Below, piece by piece: positions 43,781 to 52,648 of a stretch of DNA of 64,000 bases; the first letter of the stretch is position 1, and each line of letters begins with the position of its first letter. The notes below the pieces were generated by a model. It did not search any database, was not told the DNA's origin, and worked only from the letters and a program-made list of their open reading frames with translations. A program made the position numbers and the translations under genes. This stretch comes from Danxiaibacter sp048498555 (GTDB lineage Bacteria > Bacteroidota > Bacteroidia > Chitinophagales > Chitinophagaceae), in the NCBI GenBank assembly GCA_048498555.1, contig JBEHXT010000027.1, positions 3,349 through 67,348 of the forward strand, read 5' to 3'.

Positions 43781-45077
43781 AAAACGTTTGAATAGATGAT
43801 TGACGTGATAAATATTTTCTCCTGAAATAAACTGAAGCCATAAATGTACCTACTATACCAATAGTGGTAACAATGATGATCGCTTTTATAAAGAAGGCGG
43901 TCCATGATAAATGCATCCCGCTAAATTCTTTTATAAACAATACAAGCACACTTCCGAGATAACCGAATGAATCAGCGATATACATAATAAATCCAACGTT
44001 GCTGTTAACACGGTAACTGGCAATCATGCGTTCAAAATACAACGCGTTAAAAGGTACATAACTAAGATAAAGGCCGGTTCCAATAAGCGTCATCCAAACA
44101 ACGGGATCAATCATATGTTTGCTGAAACAGATCGTGGCGCCAAGCGTTAGCGCATAACCAAACATTACGATGTAATGATTGATCATAAAAGCTTTGATAT
44201 TGCTTTTTACCAATATCAGCAAACTCATACAGGCCAGTACGATTATTGAAACCGGGATTTCGGTTTTGGTGAAAATAGCCGCATTATTCGCATAGCCTAA
44301 TTCGCCCCAAAGTTCATTGGCAAAGTTGTCCCTGAAATCGCGTAGCACAGTTAGTAACACGTAGGTTGTAACAATGATCACAATACCGGGCATAAACATG
44401 GCCAGAAATTCGGACCGCTCTTTTGCAGTCATTGGTTTCCGCTTGGTCCTGCTCTGTATATCTTTTTCTGAAGGAGGCGGGGTATGATTCAATAACCATG
44501 TAAAAATGATCATAGGCAGCATAAACAACGCGCCCGTTATGAAAGGCATCCATGTTTCGGTGATATGCCAGTCCAGCACAACGGATTTGCCTGCACTTTT
44601 TACCACACCTGATGAAAAAATAAAACTAATTGACAGCACAGCACCCATAAACTCGGTTGCTCTTCTGCCTTCTAAAAAGCTAAATGTAAGGCCCCAAACC
44701 ATTCCTAAGGGAAAGCCGTTGATCAACAGGAAAATGATGCTATATGGTGCAGGCGTAATTGCAAATAACAATAATGCAACCCAACCAATTGTAATCAACA
44801 ATACTATGGTTGATGCCCTTTTTTCGCCCTTCATTCCCGATATAAATTTTATACCATAGAATTTGCTTAGCATGTAGCCAATAACCTGTGCAGTAACCAG
44901 CCATACTTTATACTCAATATGCAAGAAACTCATCCCCTCGAAACTTGCTGCTGTAAATGGTTTTCTAAACGCATACATGCAGAAGTATACGCCAAAGGAA
45001 CAAATGGCAGCATATATCGAGATAAACCATGCAGGCATTGTTTTTAACTTATCCTGCCACTGCTTGTAAATAAACAT
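43773..45077 (-). CDS. DUF5690 family transporter, GlpT/UhpT-like MFS
   Basis: 434 residues with about 12 membrane helices. It keeps motifs of organophosphate:phosphate antiporters: YAFRKPF in the first helix (GlpT YLVRKNF, whose Arg binds phosphate), GYMLSKFYG in the second (GlpT YGFSKFIMG, with the conserved Lys), NGFPLGMVWG (GlpT CGWFQGMGW) and FGYLGSVL (GlpT FGYLGGSV). This comparison is from memory of the GlpT sequence and should be aligned. The gene overlaps the FAD oxidoreductase gene by 8 bp. Together they suggest import of a phosphorylated or phosphonate compound which is then oxidised. A 250-bp gap separates it from the phosphoesterase gene. Confidence 0.75.
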   Translation of the reverse strand: MFIYKQWQDKLKTMPAWFISIYAAICSFGVYFCMYAFRKPFTAASFEGMSFLHIEYKVWLVTAQVIGYMLSKFYGIKFISGMKGEKRASTIVLLITIGWVALLLFAITPAPYSIIFLLINGFPLGMVWGLTFSFLEGRRATEFMGAVLSISFIFSSGVVKSAGKSVVLDWHITETWMPFITGALFMLPMIIFTWLLNHTPPPSEKDIQSRTKRKPMTAKERSEFLAMFMPGIVIIVTTYVLLTVLRDFRDNFANELWGELGYANNAAIFTKTEIPVSIIVLACMSLLILVKSNIKAFMINHYIVMFGYALTLGATICFSKHMIDPVVWMTLIGTGLYLSYVPFNALYFERMIASYRVNSNVGFIMYIADSFGYLGSVLVLFIKEFSGMHLSWTAFFIKAIIIVTTIGIVGTFMASVYFRRKYLSRQSSIQTFYA

Positions 45078-45327
45078 GCAAACCCTTTTTAATTTTCAAG
45101 AATGTTAGTCAGTTCTTTTTACTTATCAATTATAAACAACGTTCAAATAGTTTCCAATTGTGCTTTGGTAAGCGCTCGGGAATAACGGAAAAAATGGTTC
45201 TAAAAAATACAACTTTTCTTTGAGAAGACAACCACCATTTGATCAAGTACGATTTACGAAGTATGAAGTACCTAATTTTGGTCTTGTTCAGCTTTGTTTG
45301 ACTTCTTAAAACACTGTATGCCCTATC

Positions 45328-46404
45328 CTATTTCAGCACGGCCTGCACTGGTTCCATTACCGGGTGCGACGGCTTGAATTGAAGGCCAAGGAATGAAGCA
45401 ATTGTAGTTGCCCACTGTCTTTGATATAACTGTCCGCCGGTTTTAACTTCACCCAATGGCTTAGTGTCCGGTCCAATAACGGCCAGCCAAATCTGGTCAG
45501 CTCCTTTAATATCGCTTCCATGAGACCTCCACTGGCTTTTTACAGCATCTCCCCTTCCATGATCACAGGTAACAATAAGCGTGGTTTTGTCTTGGTACTG
45601 AGGAATAGATTGCAGTGTTTTCCATAAGTCAGCTAACATGCCATCTTCGGCATGAGCGGCTCCCAGATACTGGTCATATGATCCTTCATGCGCAAAATGG
45701 TCTGTTTCATCAAAGGCGATGTATAAAACCCTTGGATTATAATTTTTGAGGTATTCTCTTCCGGCAACGTATGTAAGTATATCTGGCCTTGCACCACTTG
45801 GCATAGGCGTTAAAAATTGAATGTCATTAATCAGCTTCAGATTACTATTGTCAAATTTCAAAGTGCTCAAATCTGAGTTTACATATACGCCGCTTCTTTG
45901 TTCATTTAAAATGTAAGGAAAGCAATCCCATGTTGAGAACGCGGCTACTTTATTTTTGAATCCTGGCTGCTTGTTGATGAACTCCAGAACATTTTCGTTC
46001 TTGTTTAAAATCTTATCATTAGAGTTTACTGCTGTATCAGGATAGCCAGTAAATATTTCATTATAACCAGGATAAGAAAACCAGTATTTGTTGGTAACAT
46101 TTACATTGTTGCCATAAGCCCTGTTGCCGTATAACTGACCATTAGACGCAACGGTATTCCATAGAAAAGGAAACAGTAGTTTTCTTCTTTCTTCAGGATT
46201 GTTATTCCAGTATTTTTTTACGATTCCAGTAGAGTCATGCGTATACTCTTTGTTTGCGATTAAGGCCGGGTCTGCACCATTAAATATTTCTTGCCAACGC
46301 ATACCATCGAGCGTTACTATTACAACATTTTCTGTCTGGTGTTTTTGTGCAAACGATGCAACTGAGATGACAGCAGAAAGCACAACGAAGAATATCTTTT
46401 TCAT
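45328..46404 (-). CDS. Alkaline phosphatase superfamily enzyme (phosphodiesterase/PhnA-like), exported
   Basis: 358 residues from ATG 46404, which starts a signal peptide (MKKIFFVVLSAVISVASFAQ); the frame opens 14 residues earlier. Metal-ligand motifs of the superfamily: VIVTLDGMRWQEIF, the nucleophile region KYWFSYPGYNEIFTGYPD, FDETDHFAHEGSYDQYLGA and TLIVTCDHGRGD. In nucleotide pyrophosphatases the nucleophile is Thr in TFPNHY; here a Ser occupies this place (FSYPGYNE), so a Ser nucleophile is inferred. It is likely periplasmic and cleaves a phosphoester or phosphonate. It follows the SusD gene by 75 bp. Confidence 0.85.
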   Translation of the reverse strand: MKKIFFVVLSAVISVASFAQKHQTENVVIVTLDGMRWQEIFNGADPALIANKEYTHDSTGIVKKYWNNNPEERRKLLFPFLWNTVASNGQLYGNRAYGNNVNVTNKYWFSYPGYNEIFTGYPDTAVNSNDKILNKNENVLEFINKQPGFKNKVAAFSTWDCFPYILNEQRSGVYVNSDLSTLKFDNSNLKLINDIQFLTPMPSGARPDILTYVAGREYLKNYNPRVLYIAFDETDHFAHEGSYDQYLGAAHAEDGMLADLWKTLQSIPQYQDKTTLIVTCDHGRGDAVKSQWRSHGSDIKGADQIWLAVIGPDTKPLGEVKTGGQLYQRQWATTIASFLGLQFKPSHPVMEPVQAVLK

Positions 46405-46479
46405 GAAGCTTGTTTTAATGAAGCAGACACCTGGTATAAATACCATGTGCCTGCTTAAAAAGTTGTTATTTAAAAAAGG

Positions 46480-48066
46480 TTATTTGAGTAACCACATTAA
46501 ACCATTGATATCATCATTGCCACCATATTGAGATTGCAGCGCTGACTGGTAGTTTTCAGCATTGGCAACCTTTTCAATATTTGGATATTGAAAGCGCATA
46601 GCTATACGGCCGCTATTGCCGGTTCCAGGCCCTGTTGTAAAGGTTGGAACGCCTGTTCTGCGGTATGTGTAATAAGACTCCAGGCCTGAGTGGCGGAACA
46701 GCGCAATGTATCTTTGCTGTAAAATCTGCGTCAACCCTGTTCCGTTATTTCCTGAATACTTAACCAAAGGTTGATTATAGTAAGTATCATAATCAACAGT
46801 AGCAGAATAAGTGTTGTATACCGCAGAACTACCCGGGCTACCTGATTTAAGGAAATACACAGTCATATTTCCGGCAACAGGAATACCATAAGAAGCCCTT
46901 GAAGCTTTGATACCTTCCTGGTAATAGTATTCTGCATTGCCTTTAGGGCCAGCTCCGATCCATCCTCTGTTAATTGCTTCAGAAATATTGAAACACATTT
47001 CAGGATAACCAACCTGTACACTTGGCTCCGCTGTAAATGTTTCATAATAGTAATGCCTGTTGATCAGCGAATACTGCCCGGCATTTGCTTTTACATACAT
47101 GATACCAAGGTCTTCTCCGGGATCAGCACCAACAAAGGCGCTATAGCTGGTAGGAGGTGTACCTGCAGCAACCAAAGCACTCGCTGGCTCAGTTGTCATA
47201 TAAACCCTTGGGTCTTTAAATTTAGTAAGCAAGCCTACGTAAGTTGCTGAGCAATTTTCACGTAGTGCATTGAAACCAAAAGATCCGGGGTTTTGAGGAT
47301 AATCATTGGTAGGGTGAATAAAAGTGTATTGAAAGTTGTCTTCGCTTCCATCCATTAATGGATACTGCGTAGGATTCTGAACGATAGTAGCAAACTGCTC
47401 TTTTATCTTCAGGTCAGCGTCTGTAACTTTTTTGCTCAAATGCATCAGGGCTCTTAACCTGAAAGCATTTGTTACTTTCTGCCAATGCGCGATATTATTT
47501 TCACTGAAATATATGTCGCCACTTAATGAAGTTTCTCCCGCAGCTACCAACTGGCCAAGTTGCAGGTTCGCACTGTCAAGCCAAACAAATGCCTGTTGAA
47601 AAACTTCCTTTTGAGTGTTATATACCGGTGTAAGATCTGCCGAACCTCTTAAGGCGTTATTCATCGGAATATCACCCATTTCAAGGCTCATCTTTACAAA
47701 GAGGTATGCCTTTAAAAATTTAGCCATTGCCTCGTACGCATTGCCAGCCGGGAGGCCTGATTTTACAGCTTCTTCTTCCATTTTTATCACGTTGCGCAAT
47801 GTGGCATAGTAGTCCGCGCCAGAACCAAATTCATATTTATTATTACCGTAGTAATCATAATTCTGCAAAAAGTACTGGCCCCATTTTTCATAGTCGCCTG
47901 CGGGGCCATCATAAATATCATTCAATACGCCATTGAGCAGCAAAGACGAAGGAACTGATGTCGGTTTATTGGGATTCTGATTTAAAGTATCGAAGCTCTT
48001 TTTACAACCTGTACCTATGGCTAATACAAATACAGGAAATATGAGTATGTGGATTATCTTTTTCAT
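46480..48066 (-). CDS. SusD/RagB-family lipoprotein (SusD-like_2 type)
   Basis: 528 residues. Lipoprotein signal with Cys 21 (LAIGTGCKKSF), then DTLNQNPNKPTSVPSSLLLN, which is typical of the SusD-like_2 branch, and helical TPR regions (MAKFLKAYLFVKMSLEMGDI, FQQAFVWLDSANLQLGQL). The C-terminus has IALFRHSGLESYYTYRRTGV. It would form the surface lid of the SusC protein encoded 82 bp upstream. This SusD branch is often linked to non-carbohydrate nutrients, which suits the phosphoesterase and transporter genes that follow. Confidence 0.92.
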   Translation of the reverse strand: MKKIIHILIFPVFVLAIGTGCKKSFDTLNQNPNKPTSVPSSLLLNGVLNDIYDGPAGDYEKWGQYFLQNYDYYGNNKYEFGSGADYYATLRNVIKMEEEAVKSGLPAGNAYEAMAKFLKAYLFVKMSLEMGDIPMNNALRGSADLTPVYNTQKEVFQQAFVWLDSANLQLGQLVAAGETSLSGDIYFSENNIAHWQKVTNAFRLRALMHLSKKVTDADLKIKEQFATIVQNPTQYPLMDGSEDNFQYTFIHPTNDYPQNPGSFGFNALRENCSATYVGLLTKFKDPRVYMTTEPASALVAAGTPPTSYSAFVGADPGEDLGIMYVKANAGQYSLINRHYYYETFTAEPSVQVGYPEMCFNISEAINRGWIGAGPKGNAEYYYQEGIKASRASYGIPVAGNMTVYFLKSGSPGSSAVYNTYSATVDYDTYYNQPLVKYSGNNGTGLTQILQQRYIALFRHSGLESYYTYRRTGVPTFTTGPGTGNSGRIAMRFQYPNIEKVANAENYQSALQSQYGGNDDINGLMWLLK

Positions 48067-48148
48067 TGTTTTCGCGTTTTAGCTTTTTTGTCTATCCTCC
48101 AAAATCCATTGCACAAAAAAGTGTTGATTAACTGATTTTAGATGGAAA

Positions 48149-51100
48149 TTAGAAGACAACATTTACGTTAAAACCAAACCTGCGTGTTGTAGGCGATTGC
48201 AATGCTGTACCGCCTAAAGCATAGTTGTATTGGTCAAGATCAACATCTTTAAAGCGCTGGTCTTTGTAGAAGTAGATCAGGTTACGGCCAACCAAAGACA
48301 CGCTTACCTTATTGATAAAAGTGTTTTGTAGCCATGATTGAGGAAGATCATAACCAATTGTCACCTCACGTAGTTTTGCAAATGTTTTGCTCATCATGTT
48401 TGCTTCAGAAACGTTGTAATATTTACTTACATAATCCTGTACCTGTGTAACCTGGGTGTTAGGAGCAAACTGAAGATCTTTGTAGTTAATGATTTCACCA
48501 GTCTTTGAATCATAGTTAATGCTTGCGCCATTTGAAACAACCACGCCTTCACCTACATAAATACCTTTATAGGTTCCTGTTACATCGCCTGCATGATCGG
48601 CATCAGATTTACGCGCATCCCCAAGCCTGCCTTCTGCTGTTTCTATGTTTCTGCCACCACGCATTGTTTTGTTGCGCATATAGTCAGTTGTTACGCCGCC
48701 TACACTTCCATCAAATTGAAACCCTACAGATAATCCTTTCCAGCTAAGCTTATTGTAAATGCTCCATTGAAAATCCGCATTCAGATAACCCATGAACTGG
48801 CTTGCGCGATTAGGCGTTAATGGTTTACCTGCAGCATCGTTAATGATCTGTCCATCCTGTGTTCTTACAAATTTGCTTGAATAGAATTTATCAACGCGGT
48901 CGCCTTTGTGAAAGAATGTATTGTAAGTATCCTGTCCGGGAGGTAATTCTTCAAACTTATCCTGGAAAGTGCTCCAGTTTACTAAAACGTCCCAGTTAAG
49001 GCCACTGCGGGTTTTGATCGGGGTTCCCGTAAGAGAAACCTCGTATCCTGTTTTCTTTGTCTTCAGCGCATTGATGTAGTAGTAGCTATATCCTGTTGCA
49101 GAAGAGATTGGGTTAGCAAGGATCTGTGGGCCATCTATGTACTGAAAGCCTGTGGCACTTAACCCCAACCTGTTTTTCAGGAACCTGACATCAAAACCAC
49201 CTTCAAAGTTCACACGATTGAATGTTTTGATATTCGGATCGTATATGTTGCTTGTGTAGTAAGCTGCGGTTTGATTGTTATAAGGTTTACTTGTTGAGTA
49301 AACTGCAGAAAGCGCATAATCAGGCCCGCCATAAGGAGACAAATAGTTGCTGCCATAACCTAACGGATAATCATACAATGATGTACCGCTTGGGTTAGCA
49401 CCAAGGGCTGTAATAGTGTTAAACGGAGCAACGCCTACAGTTGATGATGTTTTATCACCATGCACCGCTGCATATGAACCTCTTACTTTCAACATGGAGA
49501 TGAAGTCAGGCAGTTTCACATAATCAGATATTACTGAAGCAACAGAAACGCTGGGATAGAAATAGCTGTCGTGTGTTGAAGGAAGTGCAGATGATTTGTC
49601 CACGCGCCCTGTTACTGCTATTGTTGCATATTTACCCAATGACGCATCCAAAGAATAGTAAGCACTATACACCCGCATATCTGCGTTAAAGCTGCTTGCC
49701 TGAACCGGATTCAATGAGTTGCTGAAGCTATATACATTAGGTACCGTTAAGTAATCTGTTGAAGTAAAGTTGGAGTTATATCCAAATGTGCGGATGTTAC
49801 CACCAACCAAACCTGAAAGATTCAAAAACCGTCCTACGTTATAGTTATAGTTCAACTGAACTTCCGTGTTGTTTTCAAACAGGTTTCTTCTGTCTTCTCT
49901 GTAGTCACCCATATTCTGTTCACGTCCGTAAGGATGCGCAGAATAAGGCATTCTTTCTGCACGAAGCAAATCATAACCTGTGATCTGTGTACGTGCAGTA
50001 AGGTTCAGGTTATCATTAAATTTGTAGTTACCTGCAAGGTATCCGTAGATGTCTGTTTTGTAATGGCCTCTTAACCACTCTTTCACCATGAACCATGGAT
50101 TGTGGTAACGCTGGTATTCCGCAAAAATAGATTGCGTACCAACTTTACCTTGTTGCCATATCCCTGTGATGTCTGGAGCTGTTACATCCCAGTCAGCGCC
50201 AGTCCAGATAGACATGTTATAAATTAAACTGTTGGGGCCATAATCAACGTCAGGAAAGTTCGGCGTGTATTGCCTGTTATAGTTGATGTTTGCTTCCAGC
50301 TTAAATTTCTTGCTAACATTGTAAGAACCATACATGTTGAAGTTGGTAATGTTCAAATACATGTTAGGTATAATGCTTTGCTGGTATGATTGCGATACAG
50401 AAAAACGCATGTTGTAGTTATCACCACTTGTGCTTAAAGAAAGGTTATTGGTTGTTTGGAAACCTGTTCTAAGAAAGCGGTCCATATTATTCTTACCTCT
50501 TCCTACGTAAGGAGTAGGTTGAGTGTGACCTGTAAACTTTAAACCACCTGGAAAGGTTGTAGTATAAGTTGTATTAGGATCATACTTGCCATCATATTGA
50601 GGAATTAACTGGCCTTCAAAACGCGGGCCCCATACATCATAATCATTATCATTTAAACCACCACCTTTACCATCACCAAAAGCATACAAACCGTTTTCAC
50701 CACCACCATATTCATCTTGAGTACGAGGGAATGCGATAAAGCCTTTATCAAAAGAGTTGGTTGAGTTAAACTCAACTGTGTAGCCTTTGCGTTTCAACCC
50801 TTTTTTTGTTGTAATAAGGATAGCACCGTACTGAGCACGGCTACCATAAAGAGACGCAGCAGTTGGCCCTTTTAATACAGTGTATGTTTCGATGTCATCG
50901 GGGCTGATGTTCCATGTATCAGAACTGATAGGAATACCATCAACTACATACAAGGTAATTTCATTACCCCTTAGTAATACTGTTGGTTTTCTAAGCATTT
51001 CAGCAGATGGTCCAACTGATAGACCAGCTACTTTACCGGTTAATCCGCTGATAGGGTTCTGGTCCCTGGCTTTCACCAGGTCTTCACCTTTTACTTCCTG

Positions 51101-51490
51101 AACAGCGTAACCAATTTTCTTAACTTCCTTTTTAACGCCTAAGGCTGTAACAACGATATCATTCAGTTGTTTAACACTTGGAGAAAGTAATATGTCCAGG
51201 AATGTGTTAGCATCAGCAACGGCTACCGTAGTGTCTGCGTATCCAAGAAAAGATACTACTAACTGATCGCCTTGCTTTGCTTTAATTGAAAAAGAGCCAT
51301 CGTTACCAGATGTGGTAACTTTTGAAGTTTTGGCAACAGCAACTGTTGCACCGGATATAGATTTACCGGTTGACGTTTCGGCAACTTTACCTTTAATGGT
51401 AACATCCTGCCCAAACAAAATAACGGAAAAAAAACAAGCTGTAAGCAATAGTATACAGCTCTTCAAGTAGTGAATAGAAGGGTGCTTCAT
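48149..51490 (-). CDS. SusC/RagA-family TonB-linked outer membrane protein
   Basis: 1113 residues from ATG 51490 (MKHPSIHYLKSCILLLTACF signal); an earlier in-frame Met at 51535 is less likely. Carboxypeptidase-like domain (VTIKGKVAETSTGKSISGAT), TonB box region (LNDIVVTALGVKKEVKK), plug (ISGLTGKVAGLSVGPSAEML) and a barrel ending in FGFNVNVVF. It starts the gene run SusC - SusD - phosphoesterase - (gap) - transporter - oxidoreductase. The XRE-cupin regulator upstream has its own terminator, so a separate promoter should lie in the 313-bp gap at 51491-51803. A TACTTTTA element about 40 bp upstream of the start is a weak candidate. Confidence 0.95.
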   Translation of the reverse strand: MKHPSIHYLKSCILLLTACFFSVILFGQDVTIKGKVAETSTGKSISGATVAVAKTSKVTTSGNDGSFSIKAKQGDQLVVSFLGYADTTVAVADANTFLDILLSPSVKQLNDIVVTALGVKKEVKKIGYAVQEVKGEDLVKARDQNPISGLTGKVAGLSVGPSAEMLRKPTVLLRGNEITLYVVDGIPISSDTWNISPDDIETYTVLKGPTAASLYGSRAQYGAILITTKKGLKRKGYTVEFNSTNSFDKGFIAFPRTQDEYGGGENGLYAFGDGKGGGLNDNDYDVWGPRFEGQLIPQYDGKYDPNTTYTTTFPGGLKFTGHTQPTPYVGRGKNNMDRFLRTGFQTTNNLSLSTSGDNYNMRFSVSQSYQQSIIPNMYLNITNFNMYGSYNVSKKFKLEANINYNRQYTPNFPDVDYGPNSLIYNMSIWTGADWDVTAPDITGIWQQGKVGTQSIFAEYQRYHNPWFMVKEWLRGHYKTDIYGYLAGNYKFNDNLNLTARTQITGYDLLRAERMPYSAHPYGREQNMGDYREDRRNLFENNTEVQLNYNYNVGRFLNLSGLVGGNIRTFGYNSNFTSTDYLTVPNVYSFSNSLNPVQASSFNADMRVYSAYYSLDASLGKYATIAVTGRVDKSSALPSTHDSYFYPSVSVASVISDYVKLPDFISMLKVRGSYAAVHGDKTSSTVGVAPFNTITALGANPSGTSLYDYPLGYGSNYLSPYGGPDYALSAVYSTSKPYNNQTAAYYTSNIYDPNIKTFNRVNFEGGFDVRFLKNRLGLSATGFQYIDGPQILANPISSATGYSYYYINALKTKKTGYEVSLTGTPIKTRSGLNWDVLVNWSTFQDKFEELPPGQDTYNTFFHKGDRVDKFYSSKFVRTQDGQIINDAAGKPLTPNRASQFMGYLNADFQWSIYNKLSWKGLSVGFQFDGSVGGVTTDYMRNKTMRGGRNIETAEGRLGDARKSDADHAGDVTGTYKGIYVGEGVVVSNGASINYDSKTGEIINYKDLQFAPNTQVTQVQDYVSKYYNVSEANMMSKTFAKLREVTIGYDLPQSWLQNTFINKVSVSLVGRNLIYFYKDQRFKDVDLDQYNYALGGTALQSPTTRRFGFNVNVVF

Positions 51491-51745
51491 ATCGTAGGTA
51501 GTTTTGTAAACAGCTGTAAAAGTATAGCCCCACAATACCTTAGCCTACAAAAACGCATTAACAAAAAGTGAAGTAATTGTAAACTTTACGCACTTAACAA
51601 TATGATAATTTTACTAATACTAAACTTAAAAAGAATATTTGTTAAATTAAAACTTTCACTTGCATTTTCTGTTTTTTAATAAAATTTAAACCCGCTGCAT
51701 ATGTGAAGGACTGTTGTTAAGAGCATAAATTATTACCTGGGAGTA

Positions 51746-51779
51746 AATAAAAAAGCAGGCCATCATTCTAAGCCTGCTC
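51746..51779 (-). terminator. Terminator of the XRE-cupin gene
   Basis: AGCAGGC (51754-51760) pairs with GCCTGCT (51772-51778), and the minus strand continues with a T-run (plus AATAAAAAA). The hairpin is 25 bp after the stop codon and separates the regulator from the SusC gene. The remaining gap to the SusC start has no gene. Confidence 0.75.
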
Positions 51780-51803
51780 TGTATATTATTTAACTGTGAC
51801 TAT

Positions 51804-52376
51804 TTATTCTTCATCAAAGAAGTAGATAACTAACATAGTATAATCTGTCTCAGAAAGGCAGGTGGTAAGATGTGGTTTACGTGCATCATAATAAAACGAA
51901 TCGCCTTCATGTAAAACATAAGTCTTGTCTTCAATGGTATATTGCATAGAGCCTGCTATCATGTAGTTGAACTCATGTGCATTGCTTGAAACAAAACTTC
52001 GTTTTGCATTTTTTTCCTGGCGGTATGTTATGATATCGATCAACTTGCCGTTAAGTTTAAAACTTAAAATGCGATTGTAATAAGAGCCTACGGTGTGTTC
52101 TTTTTCAACAATTTCATATTCGTTGTTCTTGATCAGGACAGGATCGGTGCCCACACGATCTCCCAAATGCTCAAAAAACTCATTCAGGTCTACATGCAGT
52201 GCTTTGATTATGCTTAGCAACACCGTAAGAGAAGGGACAGTGCGATTGTTTTCTATCTGAGAAATCAGTCCTTTTGTAACCCCCGCTTCCTCAGCTAATG
52301 ATTGCAAAGTGATCTTTTTCTCTTTTCGCTTTTCTTTGATACGGCTGCTGATCTGAAGTATTACGTTGTTTTCCAT
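51804..52376 (-). CDS. XRE family regulator with C-terminal cupin domain
   Basis: 190 residues. HTH-XRE domain at residues ~10-65 (ITLQSLAEEAGVTKGLISQI, NNRTVPSLTVLL) and a cupin at ~110-185 (NAHEFNYMIAGSMQYTIEDK, YVLHEGDSFYYDARKPHLTT). This arrangement is seen in small-molecule-sensing regulators such as PuuR-type proteins, which respond to amines or related metabolites. Its position just upstream of the SusC/SusD-phosphoesterase-FAD-oxidase genes makes it the likely local regulator, with ligand sensing by the cupin. It is followed by a terminator. Confidence 0.9.
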   Translation of the reverse strand: MENNVILQISSRIKEKRKEKKITLQSLAEEAGVTKGLISQIENNRTVPSLTVLLSIIKALHVDLNEFFEHLGDRVGTDPVLIKNNEYEIVEKEHTVGSYYNRILSFKLNGKLIDIITYRQEKNAKRSFVSSNAHEFNYMIAGSMQYTIEDKTYVLHEGDSFYYDARKPHLTTCLSETDYTMLVIYFFDEE

Positions 52377-52596
52377 TAGCTTGCTTTTGTATAAATATCG
52401 GAAAGGAATTCACTAAAAGCCTTAGCACACATAAATATAACATTCGCAGCTAATAAAATAGCACGTTTGCTACTTATATAAAAACTTGCACTATTGACGC
52501 GTTGTGCCACAGCTCGTTTTAACAGTTACAATTTGTGCTCGATGCCTTGTCAAAATTTGTTCGACACTATCTAACACAAAAGCATTTGCAATGCAC

Positions 52597-52632
52597 AAAA
52601 AAAGCTGCTCCTTTAGGGAACAGCTTTTTCAT
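52597..52632 (-). terminator. Terminator of the accBC genes
   Basis: AAAAGCTGCTCC - TTTA - GGGAACAGCTTTT hairpin (one internal mismatch) with a T-run on the minus strand (plus CACAAAAAAA). It is 17 bp after the accC stop. Confidence 0.8.
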
Positions 52633-52648
52633 TGGTGTTTTATGTTTT

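Noticed and set aside
43781..43791. AAAACGTTTG palindrome near the FAD oxidoreductase start
   Set aside because: It lies in the end of the DUF5690 coding sequence and is imperfect; the two genes overlap and need no promoter there.
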